The notes beneath the pieces are model-generated. The model made no database searches and was not told where the DNA came from. It saw only the letters and a program-made list of their open reading frames with translations. Source: Paralvinella palmiformis (taxonomy: Eukaryota; Annelida; Polychaeta; Terebellida; Alvinellidae). From it: 64,000 bases of DNA. This document shows, one piece after another, positions 34,638 through 45,760 of this stretch. Made by a program: the position numbers and the translations under genes. The stretch lies in the NCBI GenBank assembly GCA_025642065.1, contig JAODUP010000721.1, forward strand, positions 109,501-173,500. The letters run 5' to 3'. The first letter of the stretch is position 1. Each line of letters begins with the position of its first letter.

Positions 34638-37600
34638 TTATATATCTACCTTTCGGTTGTTGCTAAATGGTAAAGATATGATGGTAGAAGTTTCATTTGA
34701 GCAGACATCAGAAACATTACTATTTTTATCATATATATACCGATATAACTTATTTGCATCGTTTGTTATTCGTTTTTCTAGCTGTAAATTTCCGGTCGGT
34801 TCTTTGGCGTTAAACTTTTGAAAAGGTAACAAATCTATTTCAACAATTTTTGTTGATTTCTTTGACGCCGCATCACCATGTCGTGCAGAACTGTTCCTCT
34901 TTTCTACGTCCTTGGGCTTGTCCCGACCGGATTTGTTTAACTTTGATACTTCTGCCAAAACAGCATCATCAGAAGTGATAGCACTGTTGGTGTTTCGATG
35001 CTCAGGTCGTAGATCATCGTTTGAGGACAATACGTAATTACCATTGACCGCCTTGAAAGCATGGTCAATTACTACCGTCTTCATCGTGTTCAGATGATCG
35101 GGAACATAAGCCCATTTCATCATATGATCCTCCGTCAGCGGAGACCTTTGTTGTTTTGAAGTGGAAATAGATATATTTGGGTCGCTGCGGTCGCCAGTCG
35201 TTTCCCGGATGTTGGCGAAATCCGGAAGTCGTTCATCGTGTTTCAGGACTAATCTTTTCTTTTCGTCGCCTGGTGAATCTTTTCCTTTGGTGGAACTTTT
35301 GATCGGTTCTTTGCTTATCCAGGCACATTCATCGTCTAGAACTAAAACGGCTTGACTAATAAACTTGGCCTCTTGGTATTCTGGTGAGACAAACTTTGCT
35401 GGCATTATCGCGCGTTTTTTTAGCGGTTTCCGGTTTGCTGGTTCCTTCTGTCGCAGTTCGACTTTACTCTTTCTGCTATTACAGCAGGAAGAACAAATCA
35501 TGAACAAACAAATACATAATGGTATTCCCACTAATACGGCAAGTGGAATTACAATCATTATTATATTTTCTATCCCGTTGTCTTTGCCGCTTGTTTTTAT
35601 TCCGTTTTCTCCGTCTGTGGTCTCCTGAGACGTGGAATTAAAGTTTACCGTCGAGTTGTTTGTACTCGGTGTGGATTCCTGAATCTGTGTGAAGTTCTTG
35701 CCAATGTGCAACGATACTTCGTCAGTCCTGGAGTTGGCGATATCTAGCGTTGTAAATAAACTACTTCCATCATTTTCTCCATTAGTGTTTCTTCCTGTTT
35801 CAAGTTTGACAACTGTCGGATGCATGCCAGTTCCCATATTTCCGTCACTACTAGTCTCGGATGTCATCTTGTTGTCATGACTCATTGTTAATGTTGGTGA
35901 TGTTTGCGGTTCAGATAATGTTTTTCCAGTTTTGGACGTTTCAATTGTTGAGTGGCTTCTGTGGGCTTCGTGTGTGCCTGCAGTTACATCGTCGCCAGTT
36001 GAGATGGTTGTACCGTACTGCCAGGTTTTACTACGTGCTGTAGTATCTGTTCCATATTGAGATACTGTAGATATATGGCTACGATCCTTTTGTGTGGTAT
36101 GTGCTTTGTGACTCTCCGATTGTGTAATATATGTTGTGTGATGGTCTGTGGTGGCCTGTGATGTATGTTCGGTTTGGTATGTAGTCTGCGTTATATCGAG
36201 ATCTTGATAGGAGATATGTGTTGTCCGGTCCCCTTCGTATGAGGTTTGGATTGTGGAGGAGTCATCTTGATAATTTGTTCGAGTGCTTTGATCAACTTGA
36301 TGTGCAGCGCCGGATAACCGATTCTCTGGATATGTATCTCGAGTTGTGTGCTCTTCTTGTTTCGTGATATCGAATTTGCCTGGATCTGGGGTTTGGGACA
36401 TTCGTGTGTGTGTAGTCTTCGTCGGGTTGTGATATAATTCTGTAGTCTGCGTCGTGTGGACATTCCTCAATTCGGTAGCTGAAGTTGGTCCGTTATCAAT
36501 GGTGGAAGAATACCATTTCCATTTATCATCAGAATACTGTACTTCTTTATGTGTATTTCTTATTGTTAGAAAGTCACTAATGCTCGATGCCGGAGAATAG
36601 TCATCAGCAAATGTAGAAAAATGGTTTGAGGTAGTACTGATGATTTTGTATGAATTCCGTTGTACTGTAGTACGTATGTGTGAATCTGTTTCACTACTAA
36701 AAACATTATCGGTTCGACTGGATTGCAGTTGTATTTGACTCACGAAGGACGTCCCTTTCGAACTACATTTTGAGACAATGTTGTCGTAAAGCCCCTCTCC
36801 TGTTATAGCAGAACTACTTGGAATATTCTGACTAGTGGTAGAATCATCAGACTCGTACATGAGCCAGATCGGAGAAGTGGCGTCAGTTTTCGAAGAAGAC
36901 TTTCCGACTTTTGTTGAAATCAGTACATCCAAAATACTGCGATGCGTGGAATAAGAGCCTGCATCTGAAGTACTGCGTTGGTTTAGGTGAGTTATACTCG
37001 TAGAATAGACACTGGCATCATTAACATTACCGCTAACTCCTTTATAACTACTGAGTGGGGTTTCGAAAATCGTGAAAAGTGCACTTTGTTTGTGTCCAGT
37101 GTTAGTTGTGTACGACGACGTGATACTACCTTGGTAAGCCACCAAGTCGTCTGTTGGCCTGTACTTAGTCCCGTGTGAATGTGACACGGTGACATCTAGA
37201 TCGGAGGTGGCCGTTGATATATCTACTCTGGTTGATCCTATTTCGCTGTTCAACTCAATTACGCTATTTTCCGTTGTTGTTCCAGGGGCAACGCTTGTGG
37301 ATTCAGTGTCCAATTCGCTTCCCAGATCTTCGTCGACCAAACCATCGAAGTCGTCATCTAAATAGTTGGCTCGTTCCTCGTCGATCAGCCCGTCGCAGTC
37401 ATTATCGACCCTGTCGTCGAGAGCCATATCGGCTCCGAAACAATGTCCAGCTCCCGACTGCATACTCAATCCGAGCGGATTACCAATCGACTCCTGAAAT
37501 CTGAAGCCGTACAATATGCCGCCCAAGGTCTTATTGACGCCCCCGATGCCGAGCCTGTGATATCCAGGAGACAGCGCAACCGTTGCGACAGAAAACACAT

Positions 37601-40224
37601 TTTCCGCGGAGCACGTCCAGTTCCGCGCGAACGCGGAGCCTGTTATCGGTCCGCCGTCTAATCGGACCAGATCCGTGTCCGGACAGGAAACGAATATATT
37701 GACGAAGAAGTCGAATGTATTTGGCGTCGAGTCCGCCTCCTCGAATGTCGAAAAGGAATAGTCACTCAGCCACTGATTGGTATGAGGCAACAATGTCATG
37801 AACGGGTCAGATTTTCTATTACCATCTGAGCTGTATGATTTGCAAAACTGGGCCACGGATATTGGTCTGTTTGAAAATATGTAATAAATCGACGTCGAGC
37901 TGGCGCTGATGTCTTTATATTCTCCTTCAGCTAACGAAAGTATCATTGTTGGTATATTAGTTCTTGTTGTATCCCTAATGTGAATTTCAGTATTGTTGTC
38001 TTTCGCTGAAAGAGTATAAGTATATATGCGTATAAGTATATATGCGCATGCATGCATGTCCCCATTAATATAACCTCGATTAACCATAATTCTAAATAAT
38101 CGGATAATAAAGTATTTCTTCAAATTAACACGCACAAAATATCCCCGCCCCAAAGTACAACAATTCGTTTCAATCTTAATATTTCGTGTCAATATTCCGA
38201 ACAATCCAACTATTGCGCTTTTGATTATCAATTAATTGGCCATCTAAAGAAAACATAAAGCGAAGGAACTTCTTCGCTAATTATAGGAATTCCAGTGGAA
38301 GCCAAGGATGAGGAAGAAGTCATTCACGCCATGGATTGCAGATGATGCTCTGTCCTCTATCCTTCATCACTTGACCAAACAAACAATCGGTGACATCCCC
38401 CATACTCGTACCCTCAAACGTTAAGTCAGAAGATAATTATACCAAATAGATGTTTTTGTCCCCAAATACGAAATCAAATAGTCAGCTACTGGAATGTGGA
38501 ATTATCATCGTCCTGTATTAGTTCTGAATTGATCTCCATATATGACAATGGTGATAAATTTGATAAAGATGGCCGTAAACATGTTACGGTATCAATATTT
38601 GGGGACGCTGTTCACGATATGGTTTCTCCATTAGAAAAAAAGGGACACTTCTAAATAATTCAAGGAAAGTAAATTATTTTAGTAAACAAGATGAATAACG
38701 ATTAATGGAACATCTTACTGTAACAATGCCTGGTTGTCATATTTATTATCCGGATTCACCATTAATCAATGCATACTATCTCTTCTTTAGTTACCTAAGA
38801 TTCTCAATATATCGCCACCTGTCCTAGTACTCAGCGGTGCCGTGACGTACTCAGATCCCCAGCTGCTGTCAGGTATCAGCTGTTCAACGAGATGGTCACC
38901 CATAAACTCGGTACCGATACTCGTCCATACAGTGCCACTAAAGACGCTGATAGGTCGATTGCTTGTAATCCTTGTTCCAGTCAAATCGTACTCACTCTGA
39001 AGCTAAATTACATGCACGGTACTTCATTGATCCAATGGTGTATGGCAGTTATCGTAATTATTTCAGCTGTGAATTGTGTCAGTTTTGATTTTCAGTGTTT
39101 TCTCGGTTTATTTTTTGGCTGCATTTAAATTTTACCAACCTGCCGTTCATGGCCACTTACCTGATAGGTCTCAAATCTGCTAATTACGATGTGCAGTATG
39201 TTTTTCTGTTTTATCTTCATACCTGTTGGTAGTTGGATTGTTATTTTAGTTTTATCAAACACGCCAACTACTGCTAACTCAGCTGGACCTTGATGATGTT
39301 GTGTCGTATCGCCTCCAAATAAATACGTCATCGCGTAATAGGATGTGCCCAAGACGTGGGAAGGTAAGGCCAAGAAGGTGTCACTAGACAAGTGATTTAT
39401 ACTACCTGCCTGAACAGTAATATCAGCGTTTGATGTGATAAGAACTCCTGTGGATAGAAACGAAAATAGCATTTGTATCAGAGGCATACAGTAATTTGCT
39501 CTGGTTCAAAAGTAACCTATACATTAGAACATTTCGACACCACAGGTGATGATTTTAGCTCCATTCTGGATTCGAATAGCTAAACAAATCCTACCTATAT
39601 CAAACGTACGGATAGAGGTCGGATAAGTTGGACGCCGCAAGTTATTGTCAGATCAGGATGAAATGTTGGACGTTAGAAAACGTTTGATAAACTCTCATCC
39701 GGTCTACCAAACTAATGGTTTGGTTAAATATGTTTAGAGTGTGCGCTATCTATATATGGAACCCGGCGAAATGACTAAGCTAAAAACAAAGTAATAATAC
39801 TGTACAATGGATTATTATTGGACTAGAATGAAATATTGCCCTGTCTGTTGTCTCCATAGTAACGCCTTTAGTAAAGATATCGAACTTATAATTTGTTTTC
39901 TTTTTTGGCGGTCTATTGACCCTCGTTAATGTCTTTGTGTTTATATTGTACATCGATATCAAAATTATTCTCTCCTCGTACCTTTAATATCTTTTCCTTG
40001 ACCTTGTATGTGTAATTGATGCGGGAAATCCTGAGATAACGACTGGCGGGGTTGTAGCACGTGGGCTGTGATCTGTTCTGGATCTATCAAAGGCGCCGAG
40101 ATGTTGACGTATACCGGGACATCGGCCAGCGATGTGATATACATCCGTATAATGGGATATGTAGCCAACACTCGGTTCTCGATGAACCCAATAACAAACT
40201 CTTGGCCGGCGTGAGACAAGGCAC
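34638..40224 (-). CDS. IgGFc-binding-domain mucin-like type I membrane protein (first exon not found)
   Basis: Four minus-strand exons join in phase: 40224-39982, 39447-39161, 39002-38795, 38005-34638 (phases 1, 0, 1). Together they encode about 1,370 residues. The ectodomain matches the IgGFc-binding protein N-terminal family: GQEFVIGFIEN, SSDTFLALPSHVLGTSYY, DLTGTRITSNRPISVFSG, GDHLVEQL, SDPFMTLLPHTNQWLSDYSF. An Asp-rich putative metal-binding motif follows at about 37425-37325 (RVDNDCDGLIDEE, DDDFDGLVDED). A Ser/Thr-rich stalk of roughly 570 residues spans about 37300-35600. One hydrophobic segment at about 35570-35485 (IIMIVIPLAVLVGIPLC) is followed by a Cys cluster and basic residues, then a tail of about 280 residues. 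The first exon must end in phase 1 upstream of 40225 and should carry the signal peptide; I did not find it. The ligand is unknown. Mammalian FCGBP is secreted and lacks this membrane anchor. Confidence 0.85.
36150..36290 (-). repeat. Imperfect 10-13 residue repeats in the mucin stalk
   Basis: The stalk here reads as successive short units, TNYQDDSSTIQ, TSYEGDRTTHI, SYQDLDITQT, TYQTEHTSQ. Each has an aromatic Tyr followed by an acidic/Gln pair and a Thr-rich half. This is the pattern of O-glycosylated mucin repeats, diverged beyond exact duplication. Confidence 0.6.
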
Positions 40225-41355
40225 CTATATAATGGAAGAAAATAAAACATTTCTTTGGTCAATTTTTAGACGCCCGTGAATAACATCTGCTTAAAATAAG
40301 ATATTAAAAAATAATAATAACAATAATAATGTCTGAAATGGCACGCATAAATGAAATAATTCTCCATCTCAGCTGGAATGAACAAGGTACAGTAATTCTT
40401 AAGTCGGTACCTTCGGCTAATCTGTACTCTAGCATTCCATGGAGATAATAAATCGTCGAAATTAATCTGTTTAAAAACAAACAAAGGAAAAGAGATATCA
40501 ATATACAAACGGATATCAATGGAATGAAAAATAAAAGTTATTAAAAAGGAGAGAACAATTTCCGTGTTTCGAGAATAATTATTGTGCCATAAGAGGAGAT
40601 AAACTCGCCTTAGCCATGTTATTAACATGGCAAGTTCGACGTCCGTCCGTCTGTGCTCAAAATAAATCACAATTGGGAAAAACTTTCAACTGTTCTTTCG
40701 TAATTTACTTCATCTACGTAATTCATTGATCTAGTCGACTACTGCTCAGCCAACATCACGAAATCCGGAAGTCGGACGTCATAAAATGTGTTGTTGTAAC
40801 GAACATCGTGCTATACATGGGGCGTCAATCAATAACGGTCATGAAACATGCAACGGTCCTGATTAATTTCTCTTACGTGGCTGATGAAGAACGATCAGGT
40901 GTATAACGTCATATTATCACGATTTGTTGTTACCTGAATTAGAAAGTAATTACTTCCTGTCACCGTCCGGTGTGTGTGTGCTTGTGTGCGTGCGCGCGTT
41001 CGTGTGGCATGCGAGTGAAAATGGCTACTTGTAAAGGCACTGGCATAGAAAATCAAACATAATGATTACGTCATCTGGACAATTTAGCATGAGACTATAT
41101 CCAAACTAACTACCTTTCACGTTATGACCTATAACATATCACCAATCTAAGAGTCGCACTGTAAAAAAAAACACTTTACAGGGAATATCACCAACATATG
41201 GTTATGGTGGTCGAGAGTGACACGTTGAGGTTGTGAATAAGTGACATTTCTACTCACAAAAGATGTAAACTATATTTAAAGCTACTTATTTCTCAATTCA
41301 TTCGTTTTCCTCTCAAAGACTTAATTGCGGAGCCGTAAATTGCTGTAGATGCTGT
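40225..41355. other. Region upstream of the IgGFc-domain gene; expected site of first exon
   Basis: The signal-peptide exon should lie here or beyond, ending in a phase 1 donor. I found no ATG followed by a hydrophobic segment and a good donor. The open frame at 40670-40266 does not fit. Confidence 0.4.
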
Positions 41356-41960
41356 TCATTGGACAAATACATTAGTCACAATAAAGTGACACCGATTTAA
41401 GTGATTAAAATCAACATGGTGATAACTGATGGTGGTAGATGGCAGTATATCCTTGTGGCTTAGTATCCTGGGCGGTAACTCGGATGAGAGTGTTCCGGAC
41501 CGAATCTTATTTGTTCTATTCAGATATGACTCGGCAAATATTGAGAATGGTTTAACAGATGGCAGCCGGGGTTTAATTAATCTAAGGCCAAGGTCATCCA
41601 CTTAGGAAACTCCAAGCAGAGACAAAAATCTATTATTAAGACTGTTTTCTTCCGACTTCAGTCTCAGACCTAAGTGAATTGGGGGTTTCTGAATGATGAG
41701 TGGACGAATTCCCGTTTCATTTGTTGAAAACAGTCAACAAAACATCTCGTTTGTTAGGTTTAAGAGCAACTTTCTTATGGCTTGATGTTAACACAATGTC
41801 ATGACTATTCACCGCTGTGATGCTTGCTGATTTATCCGATACTTTACCTGTAAACAGGATAGACTGAAGATAGGAAAGGTCCTTCACGGAAGCTCTAAGC
41901 CGATATCCAACCTAAATGTCCTAAACTAAATATTTTGAAGTTGCCGCCTGTATATTATTA
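41356..41960 (-). pseudogene. Possible decayed paralogue of the IgGFc-gene cytoplasmic tail
   Basis: Minus-strand coding-like sequence lies 5' of the IgGFc-domain gene on the same strand. 41900-41700 reads SITAVNSHDIVLTSSHKK followed after a few residues by a stop. 41601-41356 reads as an 81-codon open frame containing LRLIKPRLPSVKPF. The first part weakly resembles AFKAVNGNYVLSSNDD in the cytoplasmic tail of the IgGFc gene. The match is short, and I infer relationship only from similarity plus position. It could be unrelated. Confidence 0.25.
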
Positions 41961-42993
41961 CAAGAAAATATGCCATATGTTCCAAGCATAAAACAATCTA
42001 AATGGCATCGTCTTTCAATAATAATATGAACTAAAAGACCAAACTGTAGAATCATAAAACATTAAAGCGGGTTGTATGCATTGGTTGGAGGGAGAATAAT
42101 TTAAACTAAAGATTATATATAGTAAATGATTCATACAATAGCAGCTAGTCCAATAGATCGATATGGTAACAGTAAATAATCTTAAATTAAGGCTAGATAA
42201 GTTCTTATATGGGGTGCAATGCGGACTGCAATGATCAAATATAAGTTTGAAGAGAATGAACATTAATCTATATTTAGTATATTTAGCAACACGCCCGTAC
42301 CGCAGCCATTATAGACCAGTCTTAAACAAACAATTCGAATACTAATATACTTCACAATACGATAAATATAAGTACAATAGTATAGTTCATGAGTACTTTG
42401 AATGCTCAATCATTTAAAGCATAACAGTGATACTCAATTTATTTCTAGAACATATTTATACATATATTTATAGATAATATACTCGGTCGGCCGTCCCAGG
42501 TAATATACCGTATAGAGAACAAACAAAGCATCCAATGCCGTTTATATTAAGCTAAAATAAACAAATGCCGTTTATTAGACCGTCATTGTAAAATCTTAGC
42601 GCACGATGTAATAACATATATCCTTCTACTAACGAAAAACAACATTGGAATATCAATATAACTATTTTCTTGAGTGCAGTTATATATGTGAATATAAATT
42701 ACCAGAGAGACTATATATATATATATATTAAATATGCTATATTGCAGCCAACCTATTCCTTACATTCTAATGTACCTGTAAATAAGCGATTCTCTAATTC
42801 AATTATTTATATACCTGTTAATTACATATGTTATCATTATGTATAGGTTGTTTGTACAAATTGTTAACTATCTACTTGTATTTAATACAGGGTGATATGT
42901 AAATATACAATTGATACCGCACGGCATGAGTAAAACAAATACATATAACTGTCGTCGCGTCATTCTGGAGTGAAAGTGAGACAGTTTTACACA

Positions 42994-43020
42994 CACACAC
43001 ACACCACACACACACACACA

Positions 43021-43072
<52 letters not shown>

Positions 43073-43094
43073 CGCACACACCTACACACACACA

Positions 43095-43157
<63 letters not shown>

Positions 43158-43178
43158 AGAGAGAGAGAGAGAGAGAAG
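42994..43178. repeat. Compound microsatellite CA-TA-CA-TA-GA
   Basis: Alternating blocks of CA, TA, interrupted CA, TA again and then GA repeats, about 185 bases. Several low-complexity open frames on both strands come from it and are not genes. The flanking 41961-42990 is AT-rich, with no feature recognised. Confidence 0.93.
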
Positions 43179-43624
43179 AGAGAGAGTGGGGGGATCAGAG
43201 AACGTAGGGATCAAGCAGTCGCCATGCAGCGCTTCCTCTACAATAATCAGACAAGTCTCCCGGTTTCTCCGGGAGCCTTCCGGTTTGAGCTATACATCTC
43301 CCTGTCTCCCGACGGAAGCCGGAAATCTCCCGGTTTTTAACGAAACCTTAACAAAAAAATATCTATCTTTTTCAAGCTTGTTGTGGAATAATTTCTTTAT
43401 TTTTGCCTGAGTAATATCTCACGTGTTTTTCTGGGTCACCCGAAACTGTTCAAAATGTGTCTGCTATAAATAACTGATGCGTTCTTGTTTCCCGCGTAAT
43501 CACGACCTGTACGACGAATAGTGCAGCTATGGTCATCGAGTCAAAACAATATATATATTATTTTATAAGGGGCTAGAACCGATGTTTGTTGCATAGAAAC
43601 AATGGCAAAGCGTTCATATAAGTC

Positions 43625-44590
43625 ACCAGGCAGTAGTTAGGCAAAAAAGATGAACTATTCAACAAAGTAGAAGACAAAGTGGGAGACCGATTTGCAATTT
43701 CCGTGTCGCAGCGACAAGTGCCCGACGTTTTCATATTGTAGAGTGTGCAATTCGCACATTAATATGTCGTATGGGTGAGGGAGATGTGTGCGCCACACAA
43801 GTACGGCCGGCAAGGTCACACTGGTGAAAGCTAAGAAATCTCAGCCACAAATGCAGTCATTCTACGCAAAGTTTGTCACCAAAAGGGCGATCAAGTCCGC
43901 CGAAGATTTGACGACAGTGCCGTTTGCTGACAGTGGTTCACAACTTGAGAACTGCATCCTAGCAGTTGGCATGGAGTTGTACTCCCTGTCAGCAAACGAT
44001 GAGGATGATTTGGAGGAGGCTGTCGTCAGGTGTCAACAAGATTATAAAGATCTTCCCATTCCACGATGACGTGTTGAGAGACCTTGCTGCACTCATTCCC
44101 AAACCTGCGTTTCGGCAGACCTGAAGTTCATCATCTCTTCCTGAATTGGCTATTCACTTTGACCTAGTGGCAGATGAACATCATGACGCACTCGTCGCTG
44201 AGTTTCAGGAATACCAGCTGACTCCTGATGATGAACCCGCCGGATCTACTCTGCTGACAGTTGTGTGGACACGTTTTGGACAGAGATGGCAAATAAGACA
44301 TTTGCTGGTGGAATGCTCATTCCACATTTAGCGCATCTCATGACAACACTGTCGGTTATCGCCCTCAGCAATGCTGATAGCAAACACCTTTTCTGCATGC
44401 GCCGGAAGATTGACACCGATGCTCTATCACAGCATGGGAACGACACTATGCACGCCCTTCTTTCATGCAAAATCAACATGGATGTGCCGTGCTATGCATT
44501 TTAGCCAGACAACAATCTGCTGAAATCGGCGAAGTCTGCAACATGGAACCAAATGTATGTGAAAGACTACCAGTGATAGTGATGTGTAGA
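43625..44590 (+). pseudogene. Dead ZBED/hAT-like transposase copy
   Basis: A BED-finger-like segment encoded near 43722-43800 (FSYCRVCNSHINMSYG, then RHTSTAGK) is interrupted by an in-frame TGA at 43777. 43788-44069 continues with a frame ending in a disrupted region. 44265-44504 encodes a C-terminal part with NADSKHLFCMRRKIDTDAL and NDTMHALLSCKIN, resembling the hAT C-terminal dimerisation region. Most of the central catalytic domain is missing, so it is an internally deleted, frameshifted copy. It may be an old transposon or a dead domesticated relative. Confidence 0.65.
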
Positions 44591-45658
44591 TATTTGCTTG
44601 TGTGACTTTGTGCTAGATCGGTGCTATAATAGTATCTGAAATGAGGTATATATAAAGATAACAGTCTGTATTTACAAGTGTTTAACATTTTTGGTTTTAT
44701 ATTTTTGGGGGTTAGATCTCCATTGAAACATACTTTATCATCTTGTTTTTTGTCAGTGCATTATTTTTTTGTAAAGTGCAATAATTTGAGATTGTTTGTT
44801 TAACATGGAATATGGACATTTTGTACTTCATCTGCTGGCAGGTATTGCATGGTTGGTAATAATAAAACTTGATTTTTATGGTATAAGGGTTATTTTCTTT
44901 TCTGTTACCATAGTAATTATTATAATATTCCGATTTACATATAAAAGCCAGATTTTCTGAGACCCTCCGATTTACGTATAAACCTACTGTTTTTGGCATT
45001 TCTGTATGCTATAATCGTGTAGATCTACTCTTAACCCACCCACACTTGTCAGAACTATTATGTCAAAGTGGGTTAATTCATGAGTATTCATGAGTATATA
45101 TAACTTTTATTATAAGATAATTATCAATATAAATTGATTATAATATATACTAAGTATGTGACAATTAAATTAATTAAGCATCATTAGTAAACTTTATTAT
45201 TATTAATATTATAATTATTATTAAAGTTGGGGAACATACATTTCATTATCTGTCTTGGTGTGGTACGTTAAAACGTAAGTCATTATCACGGTTATGTAAT
45301 ATGGAGTTGGAATTTGGAACCGAAGTGAACCATGTGAATTTATAGCTAATTAATCAATCGATTATAGCATCAGATTATTTAAAAGTGCGTGTACGTATTT
45401 AAAGTTGTTCTCATCTTTCTCGGTAGAGTATGAATCTATGATAATTATTAGTGAAATAACGTTGATCTTGTGTTGAGCGATAATAGAGGTTTATATTTGG
45501 AGACTTGTTACGGGGTTTACTTTGGACGCTTCACCATTGCCATTGGTAAATTTTGACACTTCACTCTTGAGACACTTTCCAATAAATAGTATTACAGTAT
45601 ATTTGTATAATAATAATTTTATTACTATTAGTGAAATATTAGAAAAATATTAATTAAT
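44591..45658. promoter_or_regulatory. AT-rich region upstream of CIAO3
   Basis: No coding sequence is recognised. gtaagt at 45275-45280 could be a donor for a non-coding first exon, pairing with the candidate acceptor at 45735. This is inferred from motif only. Confidence 0.3.
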
Positions 45659-45760
45659 GTGGTACAGTTTTTGAGTTTACTTGTTAAGAAAGTAGTGCAT
45701 GTAAGATTAATACTATCCAATCTTCTATGTTCCAGATGTAAGGTTCATAACTGCAAAACC

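Noticed and set aside
40266..40670. 134-codon minus-strand open frame as first exon of the IgGFc-domain gene
   Set aside because: No credible signal peptide and no donor in the required phase 1; it also ends in a stop before the known acceptor.
42868..43214. Several open frames rich in Tyr-Ile, Cys-Val and Thr-His
   Set aside because: Translations of CA/TA microsatellites.
45659..45760. In-frame extension of CIAO3 starting MVQFLSLL
   Set aside because: It contains a splice-acceptor-like motif at 45735 and does not resemble orthologue N-termini; the ATG at 45761 has a better context and matches the family start.
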